Shown here piece after piece: positions 19,178-27,830 of a stretch of DNA of 59,730 nt (position 1 is the first letter of the stretch; every line of letters begins with the position of its first letter). This DNA is from an uncultured Bacteroidia bacterium (GTDB lineage: Bacteria; Bacteroidota; Bacteroidia; Bacteroidales; F082). The DNA lies in the NCBI GenBank assembly GCA_913009755.1, contig CAJVWU010000011.1, positions 1-59,730 of the forward strand. Reading direction: 5' to 3'. The translations under genes were made by a program, and so were the position numbers. Under the pieces are notes generated by a model. That model was not told where the DNA came from and searched no databases. It saw only the letters and a program-made list of their open reading frames with translations.

Positions 19178-20320
19178 ATGAACGACTTATACCAAAAAGA
19201 TTTCCTCCTCACCTCGGAGAAAAGTGACAAAGCACTGAAAACAATTCTTGAATTGGCATTGCTTTTAAAAAGTTTAAGGGATCAGAATATTTCCCCCAGG
19301 GTGTTTGATACAGGGCTGGCCATGTCTGTATTCAGGGATAAGTCAACCCGTACGCGTTATTCTTTTGCCTCTGCGGCCAACATGCTGGGGCTTACCGTCC
19401 AGGACCTGGATGAACAAAAGTCACAGATAGCTCATGGTGAAACAGTCAGGGAAACAGCTAACATGATTTCCTTTCTGACTGACATTATCGGAATACGTGA
19501 TGATATGTTTCTGGGAGAAGGCAACAAATACATGCGTGAGGTTGGCGAAGCATTGGATGAAGGTTATCAGCAAGGTGTCCTGCCATCGCGTCCGGGCATT
19601 ATTAATTTGCAGTGCGACAGGGATCATCCCACCCAATCGCTGGCTGATTTACTTCATCTGGAACAATATTTTGGTTCGCTGGAAGCACTTAAAGGAAAAA
19701 AGATAGTGATGAGCTGGGCCTATTCACCAAGCTACGGCAAACCGCTTTCGGTGCCACAGGGTATTATTGCTTTGATGTCGCGATTCGGGATGAACATTGA
19801 ACTGGCTTACCCGGATGGGTATGAACTGATCCCTGAGATTGTGGAAATTGCCAAAGCCAATTCGGAAAACAACGGCGGAACCTTTTCCATTAGCCATTCA
19901 ATGAGCGATGCCGTGAAAGAAGCAGATATCGTTTACCCCAAAAGCTGGGCGCCTTTGCAGGTAATGAAACAGCGGACCGAACTGCTGAAAGCAGGTGATA
20001 CCAAAGGGCTTGATGATCTGGAAAAAACTTGTCTTGCACAAAATGCCAAACATAAGAACTGGGAATATGATGCCCGAAAAATGAGTCTGACGAAAAATGG
20101 AGATGCGTTGTATATGCACTGTTTGCCTGCCGATATTTCGGGTGTTTCGTGTGAAGCAGGGGAAGTGAGTGCAGAAGTGTTTGAGAAATACAGAATACAA
20201 ACTTACAAACAAGCCGGTTATAAACCTTATATTATTGCCGCGATGATGCTGGCCAATAAATTTAGGGACTCTGTATCCGTTCTGTCAAAAATAGTTGACA
20301 GGAATTTGCCCCGCTTGTAA
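19178..20320 (+). CDS. ygeW: Knotted carbamoyltransferase YgeW
   Basis: 380-residue member of the aspartate/ornithine carbamoyltransferase superfamily. The carbamoyl-phosphate loop FRDKSTRTRYSF (residues about 52-63) and the distal MHCLPADISG block are present, with the YgeW features QCDRDHPTQSLADLLHLEQY and VYPKSWAPLQ. YgeW is a marker of SDMH purine and hydantoin catabolism clusters; its acceptor is unknown (oxamate/allantoin-derived carbamoyl transfer has been proposed). It follows ygeY after a 144-base gap that holds a hairpin and a 20-base inverted repeat. Confidence 0.93.
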   Translation: MNDLYQKDFLLTSEKSDKALKTILELALLLKSLRDQNISPRVFDTGLAMSVFRDKSTRTRYSFASAANMLGLTVQDLDEQKSQIAHGETVRETANMISFLTDIIGIRDDMFLGEGNKYMREVGEALDEGYQQGVLPSRPGIINLQCDRDHPTQSLADLLHLEQYFGSLEALKGKKIVMSWAYSPSYGKPLSVPQGIIALMSRFGMNIELAYPDGYELIPEIVEIAKANSENNGGTFSISHSMSDAVKEADIVYPKSWAPLQVMKQRTELLKAGDTKGLDDLEKTCLAQNAKHKNWEYDARKMSLTKNGDALYMHCLPADISGVSCEAGEVSAEVFEKYRIQTYKQAGYKPYIIAAMMLANKFRDSVSVLSKIVDRNLPRL

Positions 20321-20425
20321 AGGCGACTTCAGTCGCTTTCTTTGTACCGGCGACTTTAGTCGCCGATACTAAACTCGCCGGTATTTATTGAATATGAATA
20401 TTCGGCGACTAAAGCCGCCGGTACA
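20321..20425. repeat. Cluster of short GGCGACT-AGTCGCC palindromes
   Basis: Four related units lie side by side: aggcgacttcagtcgctt (about 20321), gtaccggcgactttagtcgc followed by cgatac (20344-20369), a half unit actcgccggta (about 20374), and cggcgactaaagccgccg (about 20403-20420). The same core appears twice inside ygfK at 30351-30406. The units cover the end of ygeW's downstream region and the last codons and stop of the convergent hydantoinase remnant. Confidence 0.8.
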
Positions 20426-20862
20426 GGAAGTTGTCCTGTAGCTCCTTGGGTTTTAAAACCTTCATAAATGTTGATATCGCAATTTTGATGATGGGTCTTG
20501 GCGGAAATGATGTTTTCTTTTCCAGGATCCCAGATAACAAGGTCAGCATCGTAACCAACACTTATTTCCCCTTTTTTCGGGAACAAACCAAATGTTTTGT
20601 CCGGACGTGTTGAAACCAAATCAACAAAGCGGTTCAGGCTAATTTTATTTGTTAAAACACCATAGGTGTAAAGCAGTGCCATCCGGTGTTCAATACCTCC
20701 CGGGAAAATAAATTTGTTGCCCGCATCAATTATTTTCCACTTGTCCGGCACAGGAACCAATGAAGTGCCGATCTCCACTATTTTCCTCTTTGAAATGCGG
20801 AGGTCAGCCCGGATGCTTTTGTCAGCATTTACAATAATTCCATTTTTGATCAGGATATCCAT
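20356..20862 (-). pseudogene. D-hydantoinase/dihydropyrimidinase (YgeZ/HyuA) with internal deletion
   Basis: 168 residues instead of about 460. Residues 1-57 are a normal amidohydrolase N-terminus (MDILIKNGIIVNADKS, then NKFIFPGGI). At residue 57 the sequence jumps straight to the late block EHRMALLYTYGVLTNKISLN and continues to DADLVIWDP and ISAKTHHQNCDINIYEGF. The metal-binding histidines, the carboxylated lysine and the catalytic aspartate region are all gone, so it cannot be an active hydrolase. The last 24 or so residues (PVPAALVAEYSYS...) come from the palindromic repeat cluster, and the stop codon lies within a palindrome. It is the first remnant on the minus strand of the SDMH block. 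Confidence 0.85.
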
Positions 20863-20873
20863 AAAATCAGCAT

Positions 20874-21503
20874 CTAATGAGTGACAAGCAATTTTTCATA
20901 TAAATCGCCATTGACTTTTTCAAAACCTAATTTTTTCAAATATTCCGCATGTCCGGGGGTCTTACCTTCGGAAACTATTTTTTGGAAACCCCCTTTTACG
21001 AAGTCATCTTTCAAACTATTGTAAACAAACTTCCCGTTTTTATAATCACGATATTCAGGAACCACATAATCGAGCCCGACTTTTAGTATCCGGTCTTTTT
21101 CGCGGTGTGCCAGAAATATCCCCGCAATATTTGTATTACGGAGCACAAAAAAACTGATAGTATTTATTTCGGGTTTATAGGTGAAACCCGGGAAAAACTT
21201 CTGGATATCTTTGTTATGGAACTTAAGAAAGCGTATCAGGTAGCGATTGTCTTTCCTGATCTCAAGGGTTTCGAACAATTCTTTTTTGCCGTAAATCCTG
21301 ATCAGATAATAAAGGTCAACACTTACGATAAAACCGTTTAAAAAAGCAACCGGTATAGCGTTGATCAATAAACCGTAAATTGCAAATGCGGATGCCCCCA
21401 CAAGGTTGATCCAACGGAATTTCACGATTGAGTTCATGGTCATGGAAACGGCAATAATTACCGATGCCGAATAACCGATCCCTTGTAAAATGCTTGTTTC
21501 CAT
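20874..21503 (-). CDS. YgjV-like membrane protein with acetyltransferase-like tail
   Basis: 209 residues. The N-terminal third has about three membrane helices (GIGYSASVIIAVSMTMNSIV, then WINLVGASAFAIYGLLIN, then VAFLNGFIVSVDLYYLIRIY), like the small YgjV family. The C-terminal part is soluble, with FFVLRNTNIAGIFLAHREKD and KLGFEKVNGDLYEKLL reading like GNAT acetyltransferase strands, though no clear acetyl-CoA motif is visible. It lies between ssnA (6 bases away) and the hydantoinase remnant. Function unknown. Confidence 0.65.
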   Translation of the reverse strand: METSILQGIGYSASVIIAVSMTMNSIVKFRWINLVGASAFAIYGLLINAIPVAFLNGFIVSVDLYYLIRIYGKKELFETLEIRKDNRYLIRFLKFHNKDIQKFFPGFTYKPEINTISFFVLRNTNIAGIFLAHREKDRILKVGLDYVVPEYRDYKNGKFVYNSLKDDFVKGGFQKIVSEGKTPGHAEYLKKLGFEKVNGDLYEKLLVTH

Positions 21504-21509
21504 AATGAT

Positions 21510-22799
21510 TTATTCAATAAGTCTATTTCGGCTGCTCATCCTTTGCCAAAGCCCGGATGCCTGTTCTTTTGTAAATTCAAGTGTTTCCTTTTCATCAATG
21601 GTCAATAGTTTTTTGTCCTTCACAATCAATTTGCCATCGGAGATCACGTGTTGAACATGATTTGAAGTCAGCCCGAAAATGAAATGCCCGGGGAAGTTTT
21701 CCTTTGTCAACGGAGTTGGCGTGGGGTAATCCAGCACCACAAGGTTGTTACCGGCATCCCCCTTGAAGTCATTCATTTCGAGATAATCATGCACACTGCT
21801 AAATCTTCGGAAGGCTTCATTGAAATCTATCGTATCGTGCCTTTGCCCGGCAAAATACGCTGCCTGTGCACTTCGCAGCATATCGCTGTGCATGCCGTCA
21901 GTCCCCAGGAAGATTCTTTTGCCCAACCCTTCACCGTTAAAATATCCCACCTTATTGTTCAAGTTACTTTCCATATTCTCAACAACCCGGGCTTTTGAGT
22001 CCCTGATCAGGTTTCGTTCATATTCATCAATATGAAGGCAGTGAGCCAAGATGGTTTTTGAGAAATTCAGGATGCCATAATCATCAAGCCGTTGAACCAC
22101 CCGTTTTCCGTATTTCTTTTGACTATCCTGCTGGTCGCAAAGGTCTTCCGCCACATGGATATGAATGCCTGAATTATATTTACGCATCAGGTCCGCGGCT
22201 TTTTTCATGGTTTCGTTACCCACAGTAAACGATGCATGCAATCCGACAAGCCCCTGATTTTTTTGCAAAAATCGTTCTGTTTCGGCAAGGCCCTTTTTGG
22301 CTTTATCCTGTCCGTCCCTGTCGGAAATTTCATAGCAAAGCAGATGGTTGACACCCACTTCATCAAACGCTTTGGAAATGATGTCCAACGAACCTTCGAT
22401 GCAATTTGGCGAAGCATGGTGATCAATCACAAAAGTAGTACCGGCTTTGGCACAAGCCATGGCTGTTGCCAGCGCACTGGCCCTGATGCTGTCCTTATCC
22501 AGTGCTTTATCCAGGTTCCACCAGATATATTTTAATATTTCACGAAAATTCTGCGGCGATTTTTCCGGAGGCGGCATACCCCTTGCTAAAGCAGAATACG
22601 CATGATGATGCCCGATGGCAAAGGATTTGGTTACATATTTTCCGGAACAGTCAATAATTTCGTAATCATCATCTACATCTTTGACATTATTTATAAACCG
22701 GATAGTGCCTTCTTCGCCTTCGGTTACCAGAATGTCGGTTTCGGTAAATTCAATATTTTTCCGGTCAATGTATGTGGCATTTTTTAATAAAAGGGTCAT
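21510..22799 (-). CDS. ssnA: SsnA-type amidohydrolase
   Basis: 429-residue amidohydrolase. The metal site GHHHAYSALARG (residues 63-74), then IHIHVAEDLCDQ, ILAHCLHIDE and LGTDGMHSDML are the metal and catalytic blocks of the SsnA/guanine deaminase-like group. SsnA is a constant member of SDMH clusters and probably deaminates or opens a purine-derived ring; the substrate is not known from sequence. It directly follows the xanthine dehydrogenase gene (11 bases) and precedes the YgjV-like gene. Confidence 0.9.
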   Translation of the reverse strand: MTLLLKNATYIDRKNIEFTETDILVTEGEEGTIRFINNVKDVDDDYEIIDCSGKYVTKSFAIGHHHAYSALARGMPPPEKSPQNFREILKYIWWNLDKALDKDSIRASALATAMACAKAGTTFVIDHHASPNCIEGSLDIISKAFDEVGVNHLLCYEISDRDGQDKAKKGLAETERFLQKNQGLVGLHASFTVGNETMKKAADLMRKYNSGIHIHVAEDLCDQQDSQKKYGKRVVQRLDDYGILNFSKTILAHCLHIDEYERNLIRDSKARVVENMESNLNNKVGYFNGEGLGKRIFLGTDGMHSDMLRSAQAAYFAGQRHDTIDFNEAFRRFSSVHDYLEMNDFKGDAGNNLVVLDYPTPTPLTKENFPGHFIFGLTSNHVQHVISDGKLIVKDKKLLTIDEKETLEFTKEQASGLWQRMSSRNRLIE

Positions 22800-22810
22800 A
22801 AGATTACAGA

Positions 22811-25360
22811 TTACATTCTATTTAACGGTAATTTTATTCTTTTTACTCCGTCAAAAGCAAACATTGCATTGGCAATGGCTGCGGCGGTAGGCACCAGTCC
22901 AATCTCACCGATACCTTTGGCACCGTAAGGGCCTACCGGGTCTTTTACCTCAATCATTTTTACTTCGATTTCAGGCGTTTCATGAGCCCGTAATATCTTC
23001 AGGTCACGCATCCGGTCGCTGATCAGATAACCCTCTTTCATGGGCAGGTCCTCGGTGAGGGCATAACCCAGCCCCATGTGCACGGCCCCTTCAATCTGGC
23101 CTTCAAACAACATGGGGTTCATGATTTTGCCCCCGTCATGGGCGGCAATAAATTTCGATACATTGCCCTTATCATCCAGCATACACACCTGGGCGGCATA
23201 ACCATAAGAATAATGGGTGATCTGTTCTTCAACATCACTGCCCGGCTCAGTTGTCCAGTCACAGATATATTCGCCTCTGTAAGTTTTTCCGCTTAACTGT
23301 TTCAGGCTTTTCGATTTCAGGTCTTTTTTTAATCCTTTTGCTGCATCAATAATGGCCAGCCCAACCAGTGCTGTCGCCCGTGAGGAAGTTGTCATACCCG
23401 TTTTGACCTGGGCTTCCGAATCCACAACCACTTCAATAATATCCGGTGAGATATCTGTTTCTTCGCACAAAGTTTGCAGAGCCATGTTGTGCACCCCCTG
23501 TCCCATCTCCGTCCATCCGTGGTGCAACCTGACTTTTTCACCGGAAACAATTTTAATTTTTACCGCTGAGCTGTCAATCATACCGTTGCCGACACCCGAA
23601 TTTTTAATGGCACAGGCCAATCCCGCATATTTGGCGGCATAGAAATCTTTTTTAACGGCATCCAGACAGGCACGGATACCCACTCCGTAAAGTTTTTGTC
23701 CGGTGGCAGTGCTCAACCCGTCAACCAAAGCATTTTCATAACGAAACTGCCAACGGTCAAAATTCCCCTTTCTGCATAAATCATCAATGCAGCTTTCCAG
23801 GGCAAAGGCAACCTGCGGTGCACCGAACCCGCGCATGGCCCCACCTGGAATATTGTTGGTGTAAACCGTTTTGGCTTCAATTTCAACATTGGGGATGTAA
23901 TATCCGCCCGCCGCATGGCCCGCCACCCGCTCCAGCACTTTAGTCCCTACTGAAGCATAAGCTCCCGTATCGCCGACAGCCGACAATTTCAGGAAAGTGA
24001 GTTTTCCCTTTTCATCCGCTCCCAGTTCAATGTCCATAAAAATGGGATGCCGTTTGGGGTGAAGGCGAAAGGACTCCTGCCGGCTCAGAGTCAGTTTTAC
24101 CGGCTTTTTCAGCAGCCAGGCAAAGAGAGATACCTGTCCCTGTATGCTCAAATCTTCTTTTCCGCCAAAACCACCGCCATTGGGCACCAGGATAACCCTG
24201 ACTTTGTTTTCGGGGATGCCCAGTATCATGGCCACCTGACGCCGGTCTTCATAAATTCCCTGGCTTTGACTGTATAATTTCAGGCCTCCCTTTCCGTCGG
24301 GCATGGCCACGGCAGACTCTTTTTCCATAAAACCATGTTCGATACGCTGTGTTTCGTAATGGCCGTTGGCGTGATATATTGAAACCGGACGTGCTTCTTT
24401 TACATTGCCCACCGTAAATTGTGTGGTACTGAAATGATTTGGTCTTTCGGGATGGATGCGTTTACCGCTAATGGCTTTAAAAACATCGGTTAACGGCTGA
24501 TGGATTTCGTATTCAACTTTTATCAGACCAACTGCCTGGCGGGCAATTTTGTCAGTTTCGGCAACCACTCCTGCAATTACGTCTCCGATATAATGAGTGG
24601 TTTCCCCTTCATCAATCATGACCGGCCAGTCCTGAAAAATCAATCCAACCTTATGTTCACCCGGAATATCTTTTGCTGTAAAAACATGAATCACACCCGG
24701 GAGGTCTTGTGCTTCTTTAATATTGATCTTTAAGACTTTAGCACTTGGATGATCGCTGAACTTCAAGGCGGCGAAAAGCATTCCGTCGAAAAACAAGTCA
24801 TCAACAAAGTCACGTTCCCCGATGGCGGTTTGACAGGCCTGATATTTCGGATATGAAGTGCCGACTTTTCCAGAAGTTTTGTAGATTTCCAGGTGCTCGT
24901 GTTTACCCAATGCGCTTCCGGCCAATTGAATGGCCTGTTCTATTTTTTTATAGCCGGTGCAACGGCATAAATGGGGTTTAATGGCTTTCCTGATTTCTTC
25001 AATCGTCGGTGCCGGGTTGTCTTGCAGCAGCACTTTGGTCCGGGCTATAAATCCCGGAGTGCAAAAACCACATTGAACGGCGCCTTTGTTAACAAATGCT
25101 TTGGCAATGGTTTCCTTTACATATTCGGGGAAACCCTCAAGTGTATTGATTTCAGCATCCTGAAGTTTGCTTATTTTTGTGATGCAGGACAGTTTGGCCT
25201 GACCGTTAATTTCAACCGTGCAGGCTCCGCAGGCCGACTGAGCGGAGCATCCGTCTTTGACAGAAGTAATATGCTTTTCAAGCCTGAGATATTTCAGTAA
25301 GGTCAGATCAGGATCGCCATCCCAGGATTGCTTTTTGCCGTTCAGAATAAAGGTGATCAT
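22811..25360 (-). CDS. Selenium-dependent xanthine dehydrogenase-type molybdenum hydroxylase
   Basis: 849-residue fusion of a small Fe-S domain and a large molybdopterin domain, the architecture of the selenium-dependent xanthine dehydrogenase of SDMH clusters. [2Fe-2S] ligands are C38, C44, C47 and C59, then CGFCTPGF and CRCTGYKK. The Mo domain shows GGFGGKEDLS, GAMRGFGAPQVAF, HGWTEMGQGVHN and PYGAKGIGEIGLVPTAAA with a late glutamate. There is no FAD domain, so electrons go to a partner, perhaps YgfK. The labile selenium ligand in this family is not selenocysteine, and no in-frame TGA is seen. The start overlaps the previous gene by 4 bases. Confidence 0.9.
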   Translation of the reverse strand: MITFILNGKKQSWDGDPDLTLLKYLRLEKHITSVKDGCSAQSACGACTVEINGQAKLSCITKISKLQDAEINTLEGFPEYVKETIAKAFVNKGAVQCGFCTPGFIARTKVLLQDNPAPTIEEIRKAIKPHLCRCTGYKKIEQAIQLAGSALGKHEHLEIYKTSGKVGTSYPKYQACQTAIGERDFVDDLFFDGMLFAALKFSDHPSAKVLKINIKEAQDLPGVIHVFTAKDIPGEHKVGLIFQDWPVMIDEGETTHYIGDVIAGVVAETDKIARQAVGLIKVEYEIHQPLTDVFKAISGKRIHPERPNHFSTTQFTVGNVKEARPVSIYHANGHYETQRIEHGFMEKESAVAMPDGKGGLKLYSQSQGIYEDRRQVAMILGIPENKVRVILVPNGGGFGGKEDLSIQGQVSLFAWLLKKPVKLTLSRQESFRLHPKRHPIFMDIELGADEKGKLTFLKLSAVGDTGAYASVGTKVLERVAGHAAGGYYIPNVEIEAKTVYTNNIPGGAMRGFGAPQVAFALESCIDDLCRKGNFDRWQFRYENALVDGLSTATGQKLYGVGIRACLDAVKKDFYAAKYAGLACAIKNSGVGNGMIDSSAVKIKIVSGEKVRLHHGWTEMGQGVHNMALQTLCEETDISPDIIEVVVDSEAQVKTGMTTSSRATALVGLAIIDAAKGLKKDLKSKSLKQLSGKTYRGEYICDWTTEPGSDVEEQITHYSYGYAAQVCMLDDKGNVSKFIAAHDGGKIMNPMLFEGQIEGAVHMGLGYALTEDLPMKEGYLISDRMRDLKILRAHETPEIEVKMIEVKDPVGPYGAKGIGEIGLVPTAAAIANAMFAFDGVKRIKLPLNRM

Positions 25361-26625
25361 ATCAGGGCCTTTTTTAGTTGGTTTAAATCCGGATTGATAG
25401 CGTCAGGGATGTTCAGCACCGGCTGAAAGGCATTGAGGTCTTTGAGCCCGCTACCCGTAAGTAACACAACATTATTTGAGTTTTTGGCTATTTTGCCTTC
25501 CTGATCATACGCTAAAAATCCTGCAAAGGCGGTAGCGGCTGCCGGTTCGGCGAACAATCCGGTGTTTTGTGCCAGTATTTTTGACGCGTTCAGTATCTCA
25601 TCGTCAGAAACATCCTGAACCCGGCCATCATATTCCTGAATATATTTTTGTGTCATATAAAAATTGCGTGGGATATCCACTGAAATGGAATCGGCTATTG
25701 TTTGGCTTGGTTTGATGATGAAATTTTGAAGGGTGTCTGTTTTGTTGGGGTGGATAAATCCGCCCGTACCTGGGTTGATGTTCCTTATGAGGTTGTCACT
25801 ACCTTCAGCCTGGACAGCCACAACAACAGGTATTTTTGCGATTATACCCAGTCTCAGCAGATCTTCAAACCCTTTGTAAACACCAGAAATGATCACCCCA
25901 TCCCCAACAGGGACAAATATTTTATCCGGGATTTTGTATCCCAATTGCTCAAACAATTCAAAGGATACGGTTTTCTTTCCTTCGATGGTCAGCGGGTTAA
26001 AAGCGGTATTCCGGTTGTAATATCCAAACTGTTTTGTCGCTTCAATGCTCAGGTCAAATGCATCATCGTAGTTTCCTTTTACCCGGATCACCTTAGCGCC
26101 ATACATGAGCGACTGTGTTAACTTGGCCATTGGCGCTGCTTCGGGCAACAAAATGATCGCCTTTTGACGCTGTGAAGCACATATTCCCGCCAGCGAAGAC
26201 CCCGCATTCCCGGTGGAGGCAGTGATGATTGTATCCATGTCATACTCTTTGGCAAAAGCCGAAACAACGGACGAGGCCCTGTCTTTGAATGAATAGGTGG
26301 GGTTTTGGGAATCGTCTTTTAAGAACAAGCCAAAAGGAATTTCAGTATGTTCAAGCTGTGAGATTGTATATAGAGGCGTATCTCCGATTTTCAGGTTGGG
26401 CATACTGTCTGTGCTTTGTAACGGAAGCAGGTCAATAAAGCGGATTGCTTTCAGATGTCTAAAATCCGGTTTGATTTTCGCAAAATCATAAACCGTTTTC
26501 AACACGCCTTTTGGCGGCATATCCGGTGAATTTTTGCTTTCACAGACGGGACACAAATAGCGGATTTGGGAATTGTCGTATTCCCGTCCGCAGGTTGTGC
26601 AGCGGTAGTGGAATTTATTAATCAT
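25357..26625 (-). CDS. Threonine synthase-like PLP-dependent enzyme
   Basis: 422 residues of the fold-type II PLP family. It begins with a zinc-ribbon-like pair CTTCGREY and CPVC, the PLP lysine lies in NPTYSFKDRASS (about residue 115), and the phosphate loop is ASTGNAGSSLAG. A GSGLKDL block is near the C-terminus. This matches threonine synthase-like proteins. In E. coli SDMH clusters a different fold-type II enzyme, diaminopropionate ammonia-lyase (YgeX), occupies this role, so the gene may act on 2,3-diaminopropionate or serine/threonine-like substrates. It overlaps the flanking genes by 4 and 8 bases. Confidence 0.8.
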   Translation of the reverse strand: MINKFHYRCTTCGREYDNSQIRYLCPVCESKNSPDMPPKGVLKTVYDFAKIKPDFRHLKAIRFIDLLPLQSTDSMPNLKIGDTPLYTISQLEHTEIPFGLFLKDDSQNPTYSFKDRASSVVSAFAKEYDMDTIITASTGNAGSSLAGICASQRQKAIILLPEAAPMAKLTQSLMYGAKVIRVKGNYDDAFDLSIEATKQFGYYNRNTAFNPLTIEGKKTVSFELFEQLGYKIPDKIFVPVGDGVIISGVYKGFEDLLRLGIIAKIPVVVAVQAEGSDNLIRNINPGTGGFIHPNKTDTLQNFIIKPSQTIADSISVDIPRNFYMTQKYIQEYDGRVQDVSDDEILNASKILAQNTGLFAEPAAATAFAGFLAYDQEGKIAKNSNNVVLLTGSGLKDLNAFQPVLNIPDAINPDLNQLKKALI

Positions 26626-27637
26626 CCTGGTTATCTTCTCGAATTGTAGAATAATATTTTTGTTTTGGGCTATTGGGTTTTTCCGGTATTGTCATTTGCA
26701 AAATACCTTGTTCCAATAAAGGGTTCAATATTTCTTTTCTGAAATAGTCTCTGTTCTTTAAATTTAAAAATGTTTGTACCTCCTCCCGTGTTTTAGGTAA
26801 TTTGCAAAACTCAATGATTTGTACTGTTCTTTCCTCGTGGTTCTCAACTTGCATGATAGCTTGCATGGGAGCTTGCATGGTAGCCTTAGGGATTGCTATA
26901 ATGATTTTAAAGATGTCTCCTTCAGTGATCTCGGGGTCAGTATTTGAATAAATTTTTGAATATTTGTAAAGATTTCTTACACCTGACCCTAATTCATCCG
27001 CTAAGCCGATTTCTTTAAAAACTCTTGCAATATTTGGGTTTTTAGGAAAAGGAGAAAAGGAATCCGGTGTAATTAATCCATAACTATGCGGTCTGCTGGC
27101 ATTTTCGAAAATAACTTTTCCGGGTTCAATAATCATTTTTGCAGGAAATGGATTAATAAATTCACGATGAATAAGGATATTGGTAATTGCTTCTCTGAAG
27201 ATTTTGTTTCGAAGACTAACCCTTTTATCATCTTCCAAATAAAAAGGATCAGGTAAATGTTTTTTGATAAATGCCATCAATTTGTCGTAACTTTCAATCA
27301 AATTGGTTCTGTGGACTTGTGAACTTTCAGGAATGAAAATATAAACAATTTGTTTGTCGCCAATTTCAAGGATTTCAGGATGAAAATAAAATGTTGGATT
27401 AGGTTTTTGGGGGTTGTTTGCTAGTGTGTTGAATTCATTGATTAATTTTTCAGGGTTGTTAATTCCCAAAATATTTCCGTTATCGTTTATTCCAAGGATT
27501 AAATGTCCTCCATTTCGGTTAAGAAAAGAGCACACTGTTTGGGAAATGTTTTTGTTAAGATTTGTTTTTGATTCTTTCAACTCAACATCAACCCCTTCGC
27601 CGTTTTTTATTATCTGTCTGATGTATTCAGTAGTCAT
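26618..27637 (-). pseudogene. AlbA_2-type DNA-binding regulator with central deletion
   Basis: 339 residues. The N-terminus (EGVDVELKESKTNLNKNISQ, FLNRNGGHLILGINDNG) is an AlbA_2/Schlafen-like domain, and the C-terminal part has the HATPase_c_4 region (LADELGSGVRNLYKYSKIY) and a winged-helix end. Full-length relatives are about 460-480 residues, with about 130 residues between SSQVHR and the TNLIESYDKLMAF block. Here the two are joined directly at VHRTNLIESYD, an in-frame loss. The reading frame is intact, so a shortened protein may be made. It overlaps the threonine synthase-like gene by 8 bases. Confidence 0.65.
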
Positions 27638-27784
27638 AGTTTATTTTAGTTTTTTTTTTCATAAGAAACCTGATTTGTATAATGGGTATTTTGTTCAATT
27701 ATTCCCCGCTTCAAATAAAAAGGAGTCGAATTCGAACCCTTTAAATCGGGGTTGTTAATTTAAGTTCCTTATATTTCTTGTTCC

Positions 27785-27808
27785 AAACCCGTCGAATTCG
27801 ATGGGTTT
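27785..27808 (-). terminator. Near-perfect palindrome after the PLP beta-subunit gene
   Basis: The 24-base palindrome aaacccgtcgaattcg followed by atgggttt lies 22 bases downstream of the stop at 27831 on the minus strand. Another TCGAATTCGA core lies at about 27725. Likely a 3'-end hairpin for the ygfK operon; there is no T-run, so strength is uncertain. Confidence 0.45.
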
Positions 27809-27830
27809 AAAAGCAGAAACTTTAGTCATT

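Noticed and set aside
22811-25360. Selenocysteine codon (in-frame TGA) in the selenium-dependent hydroxylase
   Set aside because: The ORF is uninterrupted, and in this family selenium is a labile ligand rather than selenocysteine.
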